Below are positions 12,413 through 23,013 of a stretch of 64,000 bases of DNA, piece by piece. Below the pieces are notes generated by a model. The model was not told where the DNA came from, did not search any database, and saw only the letters and a program-made list of their open reading frames with translations. The translations under genes were made by a program, and so were the position numbers. Source of the DNA: Aquilaria yunnanensis (Eukaryota > Streptophyta > Magnoliopsida > Malvales > Thymelaeaceae). The DNA lies in assembly GCA_039654915.1 (NCBI GenBank), contig CM077593.1, positions 57,232,501 through 57,296,500 on the forward strand, given 5' to 3'. How positions within the stretch are numbered: position 1 is the first letter of the stretch; every line of letters begins with the position of its first letter.

Positions 12413-13500
12413 ATTGGGACGCCTCCCACTTCATATCTCATATGGTGTATTTTGAACCGATTTAGATGGAACTCGATTTAGTGTAAAAGCGGCTGACTGT
12501 AGAGCATGTCCCTAAAAGGAGTTTGGAAGGTCAGCTTAACTCATCATAGAGTGAACCATGTCTAACAGAGTTTGATTTCTCCTTTCAGATACACTATTCC
12601 ATTGAGGTGTACCTATTGGAGTGAGTTGTGATACTATACCACACTCCTTCAAATAGTCAAGGAATTCTCGATCCAAGTACTCTCCACCTCGATCTGATCG
12701 AAGCACTTTAATACTCTTCCCGAATTGATTCTCTACTTCATTATGGAATCCTTTGAACTTTTCAAAGGATTCTGACTTGTGTCTCATGAGATACACAGAG
12801 CCATATTTGCTGAAGCCATCAGTGAAAGTAATGAAGTATTGGAAACCTCCTCTAGCCTGTGTAGACATAGGGCCACATACATCACTATGTATGAGTCCTA
12901 GTAAGTCATTAGCCCTTTAACTTTGCACTGTGAATGGAACTTTGGTCATCTTGGCCAACAAACATGACTCACATGTCTCATATGATTCAAAATCAAATGA
13001 GTCCAAGAGTCCATCCTTATGGAGCATGGATATGCGGGTCTCATTTATATGGCCCAAGCGACAGTGCCAGAGATAGGTCAACTTCGAATCATTTAATCTG
13101 ACCTTCTTCGTATTCACATTATAGATTGGATCTTCGAGGTCTAGAACATACAACCCATTGCTAAGTTGAGCACTACCATAAAAGATTTCATTCAAATAAA
13201 TAGAACAACATTTGTCCTTTATTATAAATGAAAAACCTTTCTTGTCCAAACAAGCAACAGAAATCAAATTTCTACCAATAGTAGGCACAAAGTAGCAGTT
13301 GTCTAATTCTAAAACTAATCTACTAGGTAAAGTGAGAACATAAGTCCCTACGGCTAAGGCAGCAACCCTTGCTCCATTTCCAACACGTAGGTCCACTTCA
13401 CCTCGAGCCAATCTTCTACTTCTATTTAGATCCTGCACATTTGCACAAATGTGAGATCCACATCCAGTATCCAATACCCAGGATGAGGAAGTAGAAAAGT
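12413..13500 (-). pseudogene. pol: copia-A protease and integrase region, broken
   Basis: Protease active site D-T-G in 'WVLDTGCGSH' lies near 13463-13480. The integrase zinc-binding part follows ('LWHCRLGHINETRI' and 'CESCLLAK', about 12960-13080). The catalytic core shows the first Asp in 'LIHSDVCGPM' (about 12870-12900), the second in 'LRSDRGGEY' and the Glu in 'SVSERRNQTLLDMV', so the DDE triad is preserved. Stops interrupt at about 12914 and at three points in 12425-12536, two of them at positions where relatives have Trp. The enzyme would insert the cDNA into chromosomal DNA; here it can only be made as fragments. Protease-integrase-RT order marks Ty1/copia. Confidence 0.9.
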
Positions 13501-14364
13501 TAGCTTCTATAACAAGAATACCTGAAGTGGAAGTCTTACTTCCCTTTTCCTTAGCAAGTTCTTCAAGATAGAGCTTGCAGTTGCGCTTCCAATGTCCGAG
13601 TTGCTTACAATGGAAGCACTCCCCTTCCTTTGCCACACCACCCTTTGGTTTCAGCGCAGCTGAAGAAGAACTAGCATTGGACTTTCCATTAGCTTTATCC
13701 TTCTTCTTGTTGGCTTTTCCCTTTCCCTTGCCCTTTTGAACCATCAAAATGGGCTTAGCTTCTTAAGGTTTTGCTCAGCAGTTCTCAACATGTTGAGCAA
13801 TTTTAGAAGGGACTTGTCAAGGTCATTCATGTTATAGTTCATGATGAACTAACTGTAGCTTTCAGGCAACGATTGCAAGACTATATCGATCACCAACTCT
13901 TTCTGAAGAGTAAATCCCAAATTCTAAAGATTCTCAATGTACCAAATCATCTTGAGCACATGAGGACCCACGGGACTTCCTTCAGACATCTTGCATTGAA
14001 ACAATGCCTTAGAGGTCTCAAACCTCTCATGCCTGGCTTGCTCTTGGAAAAGCATTTTGAGATGTTCGATCATATCGAACGCCCCTATGTTCTCATGTTG
14101 CTTCTGAAGCTCAGATTCCATGGTAATAAGCATGAGGGATGCAACATCCAAAGCATCATCAGAATGCTTCTTGTGAGCATCCCTTTTAGCTCTTGGAGCA
14201 GTGGCAGCAGGCTCATTTGGAATGGGCTGCTCTAGCACATAAGCCTTTCTCTCTTCTTTGAGGACAATCCTCAAGTTTCGGTACCATTTGAGAAAGTTGG
14301 TCCCATTCAGTTTTTCCTTCTCAAGGATCGATCGCAATGAAAGTGTTGATGTGTTTTGTGCCAT
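13500..14364 (-). pseudogene. gag: copia-A gag (capsid and zinc knuckle), broken
   Basis: The start ATG at 14364 opens MAQNTSTLSLRSILEKEKLN, the usual N-terminus of plant copia Gag, followed by the GTNFLKWYRNLRIVL block. Gag packages element RNA in virus-like particles. The frame stops at about 13924 with 'WYIENL' then TAG, where related copies read on. Downstream sequence still encodes the capsid end ('LLNMLRTAEQ', about 13780-13800), then a single-base frameshift near 13755 moves into the frame with a lysine/glycine-rich linker and the zinc knuckle CFHCKQLGHWKRNC (C-X2-C-X4-H-X4-C, about 13577-13618). Knuckle residues are intact; the protein is not made as one chain. Confidence 0.9.
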
Positions 14365-15411
14365 GGTTATCTACAACGGTAAATATGCAGTGTAAGAGGC
14401 ATGTATTTTAATTCATTTAATAAGGACTTTTATTAAATGATATTCCCACTATTTTCCTCAAAACAATAAACCTCGATATTATTTTGGAACACCTCGGCAC
14501 TAAGGTATTCTAGTGGGCCAAGAACCATATTTGACCACAACCTAAGTCAGCTTTGGTTTTTCCCTCAAGTTACAACTATTTAGGTAGGCAACTCCTTGCC
14601 AATTGCATCCCATGCAACTCTTGGATAGTTGGGTGAACAACACTTGTCCAAGCTCATCTGATGAACTTAAGCCCAACTCTATGCCTCTAAGTCCCTAATC
14701 CTATTCGGATGACTTAGTTAAGTCGAACCCAAAGTTAGCAATTTGGATATCACTATTATCCCATTGCGCCTTACCAAGATGAACATAGGTGCTTTGCTTT
14801 GGCAAACCCACCTAATGTTGATCAAAGTCTCGACGAGTGCCAACATTTGGAAGGCATCACATTAAATGACATAATATTTGTTTGAGGGATTTTTCATTTG
14901 ATCTCACCAATTTGTTATCTTTGGTTGTCTTATACATGCATCACATACAAATATAAAACATGCATCTCATGCGTACAAAAAAGTAAACGTGACATGGTTA
15001 TAGCCAAAACTATGCGATATTCTGAAGCCAATGAGAATATCATAAAAGCCTAAGAAAAGAAAAGAGTCTTCACAAGGTCCTTCTCTTCCATTCTTGGTTG
15101 CCCTTTTGTTGTCACCTCCTTGGACATACCACCTTGGTTGATCCCATAATGCGCCATTACATCAATAATAGAAACCTCGAGTTATAATCGAGGGGAGTAA
15201 GGTGATAAGAGAATGTACAATGAGAGTGATAAGAAAAGGCACGACTCGCAGGCCGTATTTACAAGTACAACCAATCAAGTGCTATAACCATGCACCACGC
15301 TTCAAACACCAATCAGAATATCATGTCAAATCTCATTCAACAAAGATGCATGCTAATTTTCACGCGTTGATTAACCAGTTTTTATTTATGTATCGCTTCG
15401 CATACGGCGGT

Positions 15412-15457
15412 CCCGCTGGCCGGTCAGCGGGTGGTGTTCCGTTGACCGGTCAACGGA
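15412..15457 (-). other. Two adjacent GC-rich palindromes in the copia-A leader
   Basis: Bases 15412-15431 are a 20-bp palindrome with one mismatched pair (cccgctggccggtcagcggg). Bases 15438-15457 are a perfect 20-bp palindrome (tccgttgaccggtcaacgga). They share a central 'ccggtca' core and lie between the primer-binding site and gag, in transcribed leader RNA. The flanking stretch to about 15505 is also strongly GC-rich in an otherwise AT-rich region. The older relative lacks this block. Confidence 0.8.
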
Positions 15458-15864
15458 CAGGGTCAAGGGGGGCTGCCCTTGCAGGGGGTTGCCCCGGCGC
15501 AAAAAATTGTCTTACAATTGCTTAACCCGAGATCTTCTATTTCGAGCAAGTAGGCAGCAGAGACTCCTCCATTAGAGCCACCAAAAATACATTACTTTCG
15601 GTGCCCGAACGGGCTGAATCCGAACCAAGCTAGGGCTTTTACAACTATTGCAAGAGTCCTAATTCATATAGGTATCTCATACCAATCAATTTTGGGTTAA
15701 TCTCATTAACCAATTTGTGTCATTTCTTCATATATCTCATATGTTCATTATGAGTTCCGGTTTCATGCATCATGAATCAATCTAATTAATCATGGCCGAA
15801 AAGCAACCGAACACATAACATCAAGCGATTCAACACTTAATCTCGATTTAGGGTTTCACCAGTA

Positions 15865-15877
15865 GCTCTGATACAAC
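15865..15877 (-). other. Primer-binding site (initiator tRNA-Met type)
   Basis: Minus strand reads GTTGTATCAGAGC directly inside the 5' LTR. The canonical plant retrotransposon site is TGGTATCAGAGC, complementary to the 3' end of initiator tRNA-Met; one G has become T here. The older relative has TGGTATTAAAGC at 21390. Confidence 0.85.
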
Positions 15878-17293
15878 TGTTGGGTTTCGGGAGCCAAACA
15901 GCAGAGCGAAATTTAACCGAAACCCTCCAGGATCCAAGTGAAACGGGGTAAACCGGGTGTTCAAAAATTTTCATACCTAATTTTCGGTTGAGATCTCTCA
16001 CTCAACTGTAGAGTCGAATCACAAAACCTGAACAGTTGACGTGTTCAGGCTCTCTATGGTATCCACACGAGCCTCTCGGGATCACCACCTTCCACCATGT
16101 CTCGGCAGATGCGTTTCTCTTGCGCCCACAGTGCTAGCTTGCGTCCTCCAAGGAATTGCAAGGGAAGAGTGCGGCTGTCCTTTTGGGAGGCTAGGGCAAG
16201 GAGACCTTTGAATTTCTCACTAAAAGTTGTATTTATAATGAGACTCAACTTCCAGGCCTAATGGGTTTCAAAGCCCTAATCCAATTAGGCTTTAATTTCG
16301 GGCTTAATAATGGCTCAACTCTTGGGCCCATTATTAATACGAAATTAAAGTGAAACCATAAACCCAAATAATTAGCCCATGCACTCTAATGATCCAAATA
16401 GCTCTATGTGTGCGACCCAATAGGCTTTTGCCATGTTGGCAATGATCATAAATGACATTTATGATCATAAGCAATGAGCGGTGTCTAGCAACACATCATT
16501 ACTACCCAAGTAACAAGATTGTCGGTGATTCGACTAAACCTTTATGATCATCACCGATATATGCCATTGTCCCTTTGTCCAAGATATCAAGACTAAGCAT
16601 AAGACATGAAATGTGTCACTCTCGTATAGCCTAATCTTTGGTTTCTTGATTACCGAGTAGACTAACTTAAGCTGATGACATTGATATCGTATATCAACTC
16701 ATATGAGCATGGCCATGCATTTTCTAAGTCCACTCTATCAAAGGGCCCAAAGATATCACTCCCGTTACATAGGAGGGACAAATCCCATCTTGATCGTATA
16801 AATCCCTTCGCATGATATGTGACATACCCAATGACCTCCTTCAAGTTCACTCAGTTACGAGCAACAAAGGAAAGTATCAAAGTTTGTGACTCACATGTAG
16901 GGAACCTTGATGACCTTAGGTCGAAGGACTACATATACCATGATCACTATGAGAATCACTTAGGACACTCATATAACGGTCCATGAAGTGTTCTCATGTT
17001 GGGTCGGTCCAATACACAAGTTCTCCAACTTGTACCCATATGTAGACTACATATCCCATATTAGTCTCCACATATGCTAGTTGTTATGTATTATTGCAAC
17101 CCGCTCCACAATAACACTAGACTAGGGACGTTTAAGAATATCATTATTCTAGGGTTACAACTATGTTTATTATGTTACACAGAAACAAAACAACGAACAT
17201 AATTGCTGGATTAATGCCTTAATAAAATATCATCACTTAATGTGCAAAAAATACAATCATCTCATGATTGGCTTTTTGGGCACAACACTAACA
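15878..17293 (-). repeat. 5' LTR of the full-length copia-A element
   Basis: A 1416-bp LTR reading TGTTAGTGTTGTGCCC... to ...CCCGAAACCCAACA on the minus strand. It contains a TATA-like 'tataaatac' on the minus strand (plus 'gtatttata' near 16228), which should drive the element transcript, and three palindromes in the upstream (U3) part. Same length as the solo LTRs at 24845-26260 and 48079-49494. Confidence 0.95.
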
Positions 17294-18526
17294 TTTTGCT
17301 GCTATGAACTTCAGACACTTCCTACACATTTCAAACATGCTTGGAAAACCTCCAAATTTCATACACTCATAGACTATCTTGCATAGAACATAACCAACTA
17401 TCACAAGCTAGTCTATGATGCTCTATAACATCATCCAAATACTCACAAATTTTGCAGTCCACCATAATTCAACAAAAACCTTTAACTAATGCTATTGTTA
17501 AAACCACTCGAATTCTTCAAGGAAACTCAAGCAAATAGCATTAATTGAACTTCAAAATATAACTCCCTTACCTCAACTCCAAGCAACAAGCAAGAATCGA
17601 TCTCCTTTTCAATCAACCAAGCTTACCAAAGTTCTACACAAGTTCCAATCCAAAAATAAAGCATCAATCATGAAAACTTCACTCTCTAACCAAAACCCAA
17701 GCTCCAAACCAAGCAAATAACATGAATTCAATCAAGAACCCAATGCTTACCACGTACTAAAAATAGGGGATGGGAGAAATTACTTTTCCAAGTTCCAAAA
17801 TCATGGTTTAAAGCTTGAAATTAGGTTCTCCTAGCTTGTATACCTTGAATTGCACCTATTGACACCAAGAACACTTGATTCCAAGCTTAATTTGAGAGAG
17901 AAATCAGTGAGGGAAGGATAAAAATGTGGTTATGGCAGCTTCCCCCTTCTCTTTCCCTTCTTAAACCCTTACTTAGCATCAAAGTCACCAAGGTATCAAG
18001 TTTAAAGCAATTAAGTCCATCATCTTTGTAACTTAGTCATTCTTGATTCAATTCTTGTTTATTCTTCAAGCTTGGGTTAAGGTTGAAAGTTAAGTTATAA
18101 AAACTCATTTTAAAACACTTGGGACCATGCCCGACTATTCAGGATGCAAAATTACCATTTTCCCCTGAACCTCGTTTATTGCCTTATCTTTCTCAGAACT
18201 TAGTGAACTTTACTAAACTTCTCTTTTCTTGCTATGTAAACTTGAATTAAGGTTCTAAACTTAATTTAGAACACTTTATCTTCCTTAAACATGCTTTCCA
18301 CTAGAATGGCCATAACATGTGTTGATCCAAGTGGTTTGTGTGGATACTATAGAGAGCTTGAACAAGACAACTAGTCTAGTTTTTGTGATTCAGCTCAATA
18401 GTTGGGTGAAAGATCTCAATTGACTAGGTATAAAGTTTTTGAACACCTGATTTACTCTATTTCACTTGGATCCTAGAGGGTTTCGGTTAATTTCTACTAC
18501 ACCTGTTTGGTTCCCAAAACCCCACA

Positions 18527-18716
18527 TCAACAACTATAGTTGAGATTGCATTCTCCACTATAAAGATCTTGAAGACATGTTTGTGCAACAAAATAGAAGA
18601 TCAATGATTGAATGATTGCTTAGTTACATATATATAGAATGATATATTTCCAAGTATTGATGATGAGTTTATATTGAAATGGTTTGGAATAATGAAATCT
18701 CAACATGAACAATTGC
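18527..18716 (+). pseudogene. hAT transposase pseudogene, 3' dimerisation part
   Basis: Translation gives 'TTIVEIAFSTIKILKT', 'CNKIEDQ', 'LNDCLVTYI', 'FPSIDDEFILKWF', then 'NMKS'. This is the conserved C-terminal hAT dimerisation segment and directly continues the part ending at 5613 ('LALLLP'). One or two stops are present. Sequence after ~18716 no longer looks like this gene. Confidence 0.85.
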
Positions 18717-20041
18717 GAAGGAAAAAAGTTAGTACTTGTTAATCAGTGTATTGTACTTCTGGAAGATATAAAAATCATGACTTTGACTTTGCCTCATAAG
18801 GAAAACTTTCTGTATCTACCACCGTGGGCAAGCAAAGGAGCTTTAAGGACTCACAAGGATCCATTGATGATGAATTCAGGACCTATTACAATAAAGAGGA
18901 CCAAAGACATGAAAAAAGCACTAAAAACCCTCATTTTGTAGCATTTCGAACTCAATTGTGCAACACAGCTTCCAATTGTGCCTAATGGGTTCCAGGAGCC
19001 AAATTCACTCATTTTCATCAATAAACTATAGATAAATTAACCTAAAGAATCCATGAGAAGCTGCCCTAACATATAAGGCATAAACATGAGCCCTAATGGC
19101 ACATAAGGGTGCACCTGAGAGCCCTTTTGGAGCACTTCAATCACATTTTGGTGTTGCAATACTTTTGTTACTGGTTTCCTCATTTGTTTCTTATGTTTCA
19201 CTTATTTTCAAGCTATATAACAAATTTGTGGCACATGTTACTTCAGCTACACGTTTTGCATACAAAAAAGTGTTTAAAGTTTATTTTCCAACCGTAATCA
19301 AAATAGGTTTAGTAATTTTACTTTGCTTAGGGTTCCCAATCCATCTAAAATTTGTATGGCTAGTTACCCTAGCTTAGAATACTATAAATAAGGCATGTAA
19401 TTGATGGTTTACATATAGATTAATAAGAATGCAAGTTGCTTTATATAATTCTTCTATTTTTTTTCTATCTTAACTTCTTGGCACATTAGTGCTTTCTCTT
19501 CTTCTTTTCAAATTAGATTTCTTATGGTTTCTTTGCTATAATTCTTTTTTTGATCCTTGATTCTGTTTATAACTTCTCTTCTATTTATATCAATCAATTT
19601 CTTCTTCTTAGATTGAGTTAAGTGTGCTACATTCAATTCTAAGGAGTTTGAAGTACCTTAAGAAATAAGGCATTCATTGGTTCCACTGTAAGCAAACTAG
19701 ATAAATTTATTCACACCTTTCATACATGCAGGATTTAAATAGCTAGATGGATATACTATCTTATACATCCAAGAGTGTCTAGCCACATCTATCTGGATAA
19801 AGTTTTACATATAAATGCCACGTATTCTATTGTAACACTTTTATTTCATTTTAAAAGTAAGAAAAAATATGCACATTATTTAAATTAAAACATCAGGATC
19901 AAATTTTGCATATAAATGTGATCTATCCATGGTACCCCACTCCCTACTAGGTGATGGTCCTATAATGCCAAAGTTGTATTAGGAAATATCGTATTCCATT
20001 GTAGCATTTTTACTTCATTTTGCATAAATTTCAGTAGCATC
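18717..20041 (+). repeat. Ty3/gypsy 3'-end debris, otherwise non-coding
   Basis: A short open stretch (18705-18941) ends with 'SGPITIKRTKDMKKALKTL', which resembles the GPMTR-A-K-L peptide often found at the 3' end of plant Ty3/gypsy elements; a relative lies at 23911-23970. Downstream is AT-rich sequence with a TATA-like 'ctataaataaggc' near 19382 and 'taataagaatgc' near 19421, typical of an LTR promoter and transcript start. No LTR borders or TSD could be fixed. From ~19450 to 20041 I see nothing recognisable. Confidence 0.4.
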
Positions 20042-21388
20042 TATTAGTGTTGTCCCTAAAGCCAATCATGAGATGATTATATTTTGCACATCGAGTTATG
20101 ATATTTTACTAAGGCATTATTCCAATAATTGTGTTTGTTTTTTTTTTTTGCAATAATACATAAAGACTAACATATGTGGAGACTAATATGATATATGTAG
20201 TCTACATTTGGGTACAAGTTGGAGAACTTATGTACTAGACCGACCCATCAAGAGAATGCTACATGGATCATTCTATGAGTGTCATAAGTGTTTATCATAG
20301 TGGCAATGGTGTATGTAGTCCTTTGTCCTAAGATCATCAAGGTTCCCTACATCTTAGTCACATACATTGATACTACTATATGTTGCTCAAAACTGAGTGA
20401 ACATGAAAGTGGTTATTGAGTACGTCACATATCATTTAGAGGGATTTGTGTGGTCAACATGGAATTTTTTTTGTCCAACATAATAGAGTGATATCTTTGG
20501 GCCCCTTAATAAACTGAGACTAAGAAAATGCATGGCCATACTCGAATGAGTTGATATGTCATATCAATGCCATCAGTTTAAGTTAGTTTACTCAGGAATC
20601 AAAAAATCATACATTAGGCTATACGAGAGTGACACATTCCACGTCTCCTACTCGGTTTTAATATCTTGCACAAAGGGACAATGGCATATATGAATAATGA
20701 TCATAAAGGTTTAGTTGAATCACCAACTATCTTGTCACTTGGGTAGCAATGATGTGTTGCTTGAGACCACTCATTGTTTATGATCACAAATGTGATTTAT
20801 GATCATTGCCAACATAATAGGAGCCTATAAGGTTGCACACTTAGAGCCAATTGGATTATTTGAATGCATGGGCCAAATTATTTGGTTTTGCTTTCATTAT
20901 AATTTCAGATTAATAATTGGCCCAAAGATCGAGCCATTATGAACCTTGAAATTAAACCAAATTAGATTAGGGATTTGAAACTCATTACACTTGGGAGTTA
21001 ACCTTTACTCTATATATATCATAATGTGAAAATTTTTGTAGCCCTTGAGCTAGTCACCCAAAGGACGAAATCATAAGGGTTCCAATAAGTTCTAGCCACA
21101 CTCACCTCTTGCATTTCCTTGGAGGACACAAGCTAGTACTGTGAGCGCAAGAAGAACACATCTACTGAAATGTTGTGGAGGTGTGGTGATCTGAAAGGTT
21201 CGTGTGGATACCGTAGGGAGCTTGAACATGTCAATTGTTCTAGTTTGTGATTCAACTCAACAATTGGGTGAAAGATCCTAGCCAATAAGGTATAAAAATT
21301 TTGAACCCCCTATTTACTCCATTTCACTTAGATCCTTGAGGGTTTTGATTAGTTTTTGCTATATTTGTTTGGCTCCCAAAATCCTATA
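20042..21388 (+). repeat. 5' LTR of the old copia-A element
   Basis: Begins 'tattagtgttgtcccta' and ends '...ggctcccaaaatcctata'. Diverged but collinear with other family LTRs; it has lost some bases after 20140, where a T-rich run ('gtttgtttttttttttttgc') replaces family sequence. Confidence 0.9.
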
Positions 21389-21389
21389 G

Positions 21390-21401
21390 TGGTATTAAAG
21401 C
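21390..21401 (+). other. Primer-binding site of the old copia-A element
   Basis: TGGTATTAAAGC, two differences from TGGTATCAGAGC (initiator tRNA-Met complement), one base after the LTR end. Followed by the leader 'tgctggtaagaccctaaatc', matching the young element's leader. Confidence 0.85.
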
Positions 21402-22702
21402 TGCTGGTAAGACCCTAAATCAAGATTGAGTGTTAAATTGCATGATATGTTGTATGTTCTGATGCTTCCAATCATGGTTAATTGGATTGATTCATAATGC
21501 ATGAACTAGAACACATATTATATATGAGATATATGAAAAAATGACATAAATTGGTTAATGAGATTAACCCTAGATTGATGGGTATGAGGTACCTATCTAA
21601 ATTAGGATTGTTACAATAGTTACTACAGCCCTAGCAGACATCGGCCTGAGTAGCGGAACCACCATTTGTGAAACATCACATTAATAAAACTACTTGATAA
21701 AAACACGTTAGTTGGCATGCATTTTTGTTGAATGAGATTTGACATGATATGCTGATTGGTGGTTGAAGCATGGTGCATGGTTATAGCCCTTGTTGGTTGC
21801 ACTTGTAAATACAGCCTACTAGTTGTGCCTTTTCCTTGTTGCTTTCATTGTACCTTTTATTCTTACCTTACTCCCCTCAAATGTAACTCGAGGTTTCTAT
21901 TATTGATGTAATTGTATGTTTTGGGATTATCTGAGGTGGTGTGTCCAATGAGGTGACTACAAGGAGGCAACCAAGCAAAGAGGACAAAGATCTTGTGAAG
22001 ACCTTTTTCTTTCTTAAGATTTTATGATATTCTCATTGGCTTGAGAATATTGCATAGTTTGGGCTATAGGCATGTCACATTTAATTTGTTGTTAGCATGA
22101 TATGCATGTTTTATATTTCATTTTAATGCATTTATAAGACAACCGAAGATAATAAGTGGTGAAACCAAAAGGAAAATCCCTTAAACAAAATATTAGGTCA
22201 TTAAATGTGATGCCTTCCAAATGTTGGCACTCATCGAGGCTTTGATCAACATTGGGTGGGTTTGCCAAAGAAAAGCACCTATGTTCTTCTTAGTAAGATG
22301 CAATGGAATAAAAGTGATATCCAGATTGCTAACTTTGGGACCAACTTAAATAAGTCATCCCAATAAGATTGGGGACTTAGAGGCATATAATTGGGCTTGA
22401 GTTCATGAGATGAGCTTGGACAAGTGTTTTTCACCCAACTATCCAAGACTTGTAAGAAATAGAATTGGCAAAGAGTTGCCTACCTAAATAGCTATTACTT
22501 GAGAGAAAAGCCAAAGCTTACTCAAGCTATGGTGCAATATGGATCTTGACCCAAAAGAATACCTTAGCGTCGAGATGTTCCAAAATAATTTGAGGGTTAT
22601 TATTTTGAGTAAAATAGTGGGAGCATCACTTAATAAAAGCCCTTATTAAATGAATTAAAATACATGACTCTTACACTACATATTTACTATTGTAGATTAC
22701 CA

Positions 22703-22857
22703 ATGCACAAAACACATTGACACTTTTATTGTGATCAATCCTTGAGAAAGAAAGGCTAAATGGGACCAATTTTCTCAAATGGTACCAAAATTTAAGGATT
22801 GTCCTCAAGCAAGAGAGAACGGCTTATGTCTTAGAGCAGCCCATTCTGAATGAGCCA
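22703..22857 (+). pseudogene. gag: copia-A gag remnant, N-terminal part
   Basis: Starts ATGCACAAAACACA against ATGGCACAAAACACA in the young copy, so a missing G shifts the frame right after the start codon. The remaining sequence matches the young Gag up to 'EQPILNEP' (about 22856) and then breaks off abruptly. Only about 50 codons remain; no zinc knuckle or protease follows. Confidence 0.85.
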
Positions 22858-23013
22858 CTGAGGGTGGTGAAAGACACCTTTTCCCAAAGTTAGTCATGTT
22901 CCTTTTTGAGGGTAGTGTTAAGAATGCCCTGAGGTCGGGGCTAAGCTCCCATTGAGGGTGGTGTGAGGATAGCAGATTTAGGAGATCTCAGGGGCCATAG
23001 CCCTTCGACCATC
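22858..23013. repeat. Filler with three spaced 11-mers at a deletion joint
   Basis: About 156 bp without copia similarity separates gag from RT. It contains tgagggtggtg at 22859-22869, tgagggtagtg at 22907-22917 and tgagggtggtg at 22953-22963, i.e. spacings of 48 and 46 bp. It replaces the missing gag 3' half, protease and integrase. Confidence 0.7.

Larger units (their letters stand above)
9231..17293 (-). mobile_element. Full-length copia-A retrotransposon (Ty1/copia)
   Basis: Complete structure on the minus strand: 5' LTR 15878-17293, primer-binding site just inside it, leader, gag, protease, integrase, reverse transcriptase and RNase H in copia order, polypurine tract, 3' LTR 9231-10414. 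The perfect 5-bp TSD TTTTG (9226-9230 and 17294-17298) proves a single insertion; removing it rejoins '...ggcaca ttttg ctgctatgaac', matching the uninterrupted relative near 63873. Several nonsense codons and frameshifts break the polyprotein, so it is probably non-autonomous. The LTR length and gag type suggest the Tork/Angela group, but that assignment is inference. Confidence 0.95.
6844..18317 (-). repeat. gypsy-T solo LTR split by copia-A insertions
   Basis: LTR pieces are 6844-7379, 8684-9230 and 17299-18317. They begin 'tgacacggccatccttggcc' (compare 'tgacatggccgcacttgg' at 39583) and end 'ctagaatggccataaca'. Flanks are tgtgt (6839-6843) and tgtgt (18318-18322), a perfect TSD. The pieces sum to ~2.1 kb; about 345 bp present in the relative at 62990-63340 is missing, which accounts for the usual 2.45 kb. 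It sits inside the copia-A solo LTR and itself hosts two copia-A insertions. Confidence 0.9.
5614..18526 (+). repeat. copia-A solo LTR split by nested insertions
   Basis: LTR sequence occupies 5614-6843 and 18323-18526, together ~1434 bp, close to the 1416 bp of complete family members. It begins 'tattggtgttgtgccc' (decayed TGTTAGTGTTGTGCCC) and ends '...ttcccaaaaccccaca'. Flanking pentamers are tcaat (5609-5613) and tcaac (18527-18531), a one-mismatch TSD, and the flanks join back into the hAT reading frame. Its TATA-like region is 'cactatatatacatta' near 6670. No internal copia coding belongs to it, so it is a solo LTR. Confidence 0.85.

Noticed and set aside
15202..15525. 107-codon plus-strand open frame over the copia-A leader
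   Set aside because: Antisense to the element, spans the GC-rich palindromes, and has no similarity I recognise.
9231..17293. Young copia-A element as autonomous and active, given intact YVDD, DTG and DDE motifs
   Set aside because: Nonsense codons at several points and two frameshifts in gag-pol prevent a full polyprotein; one LTR is also deleted.
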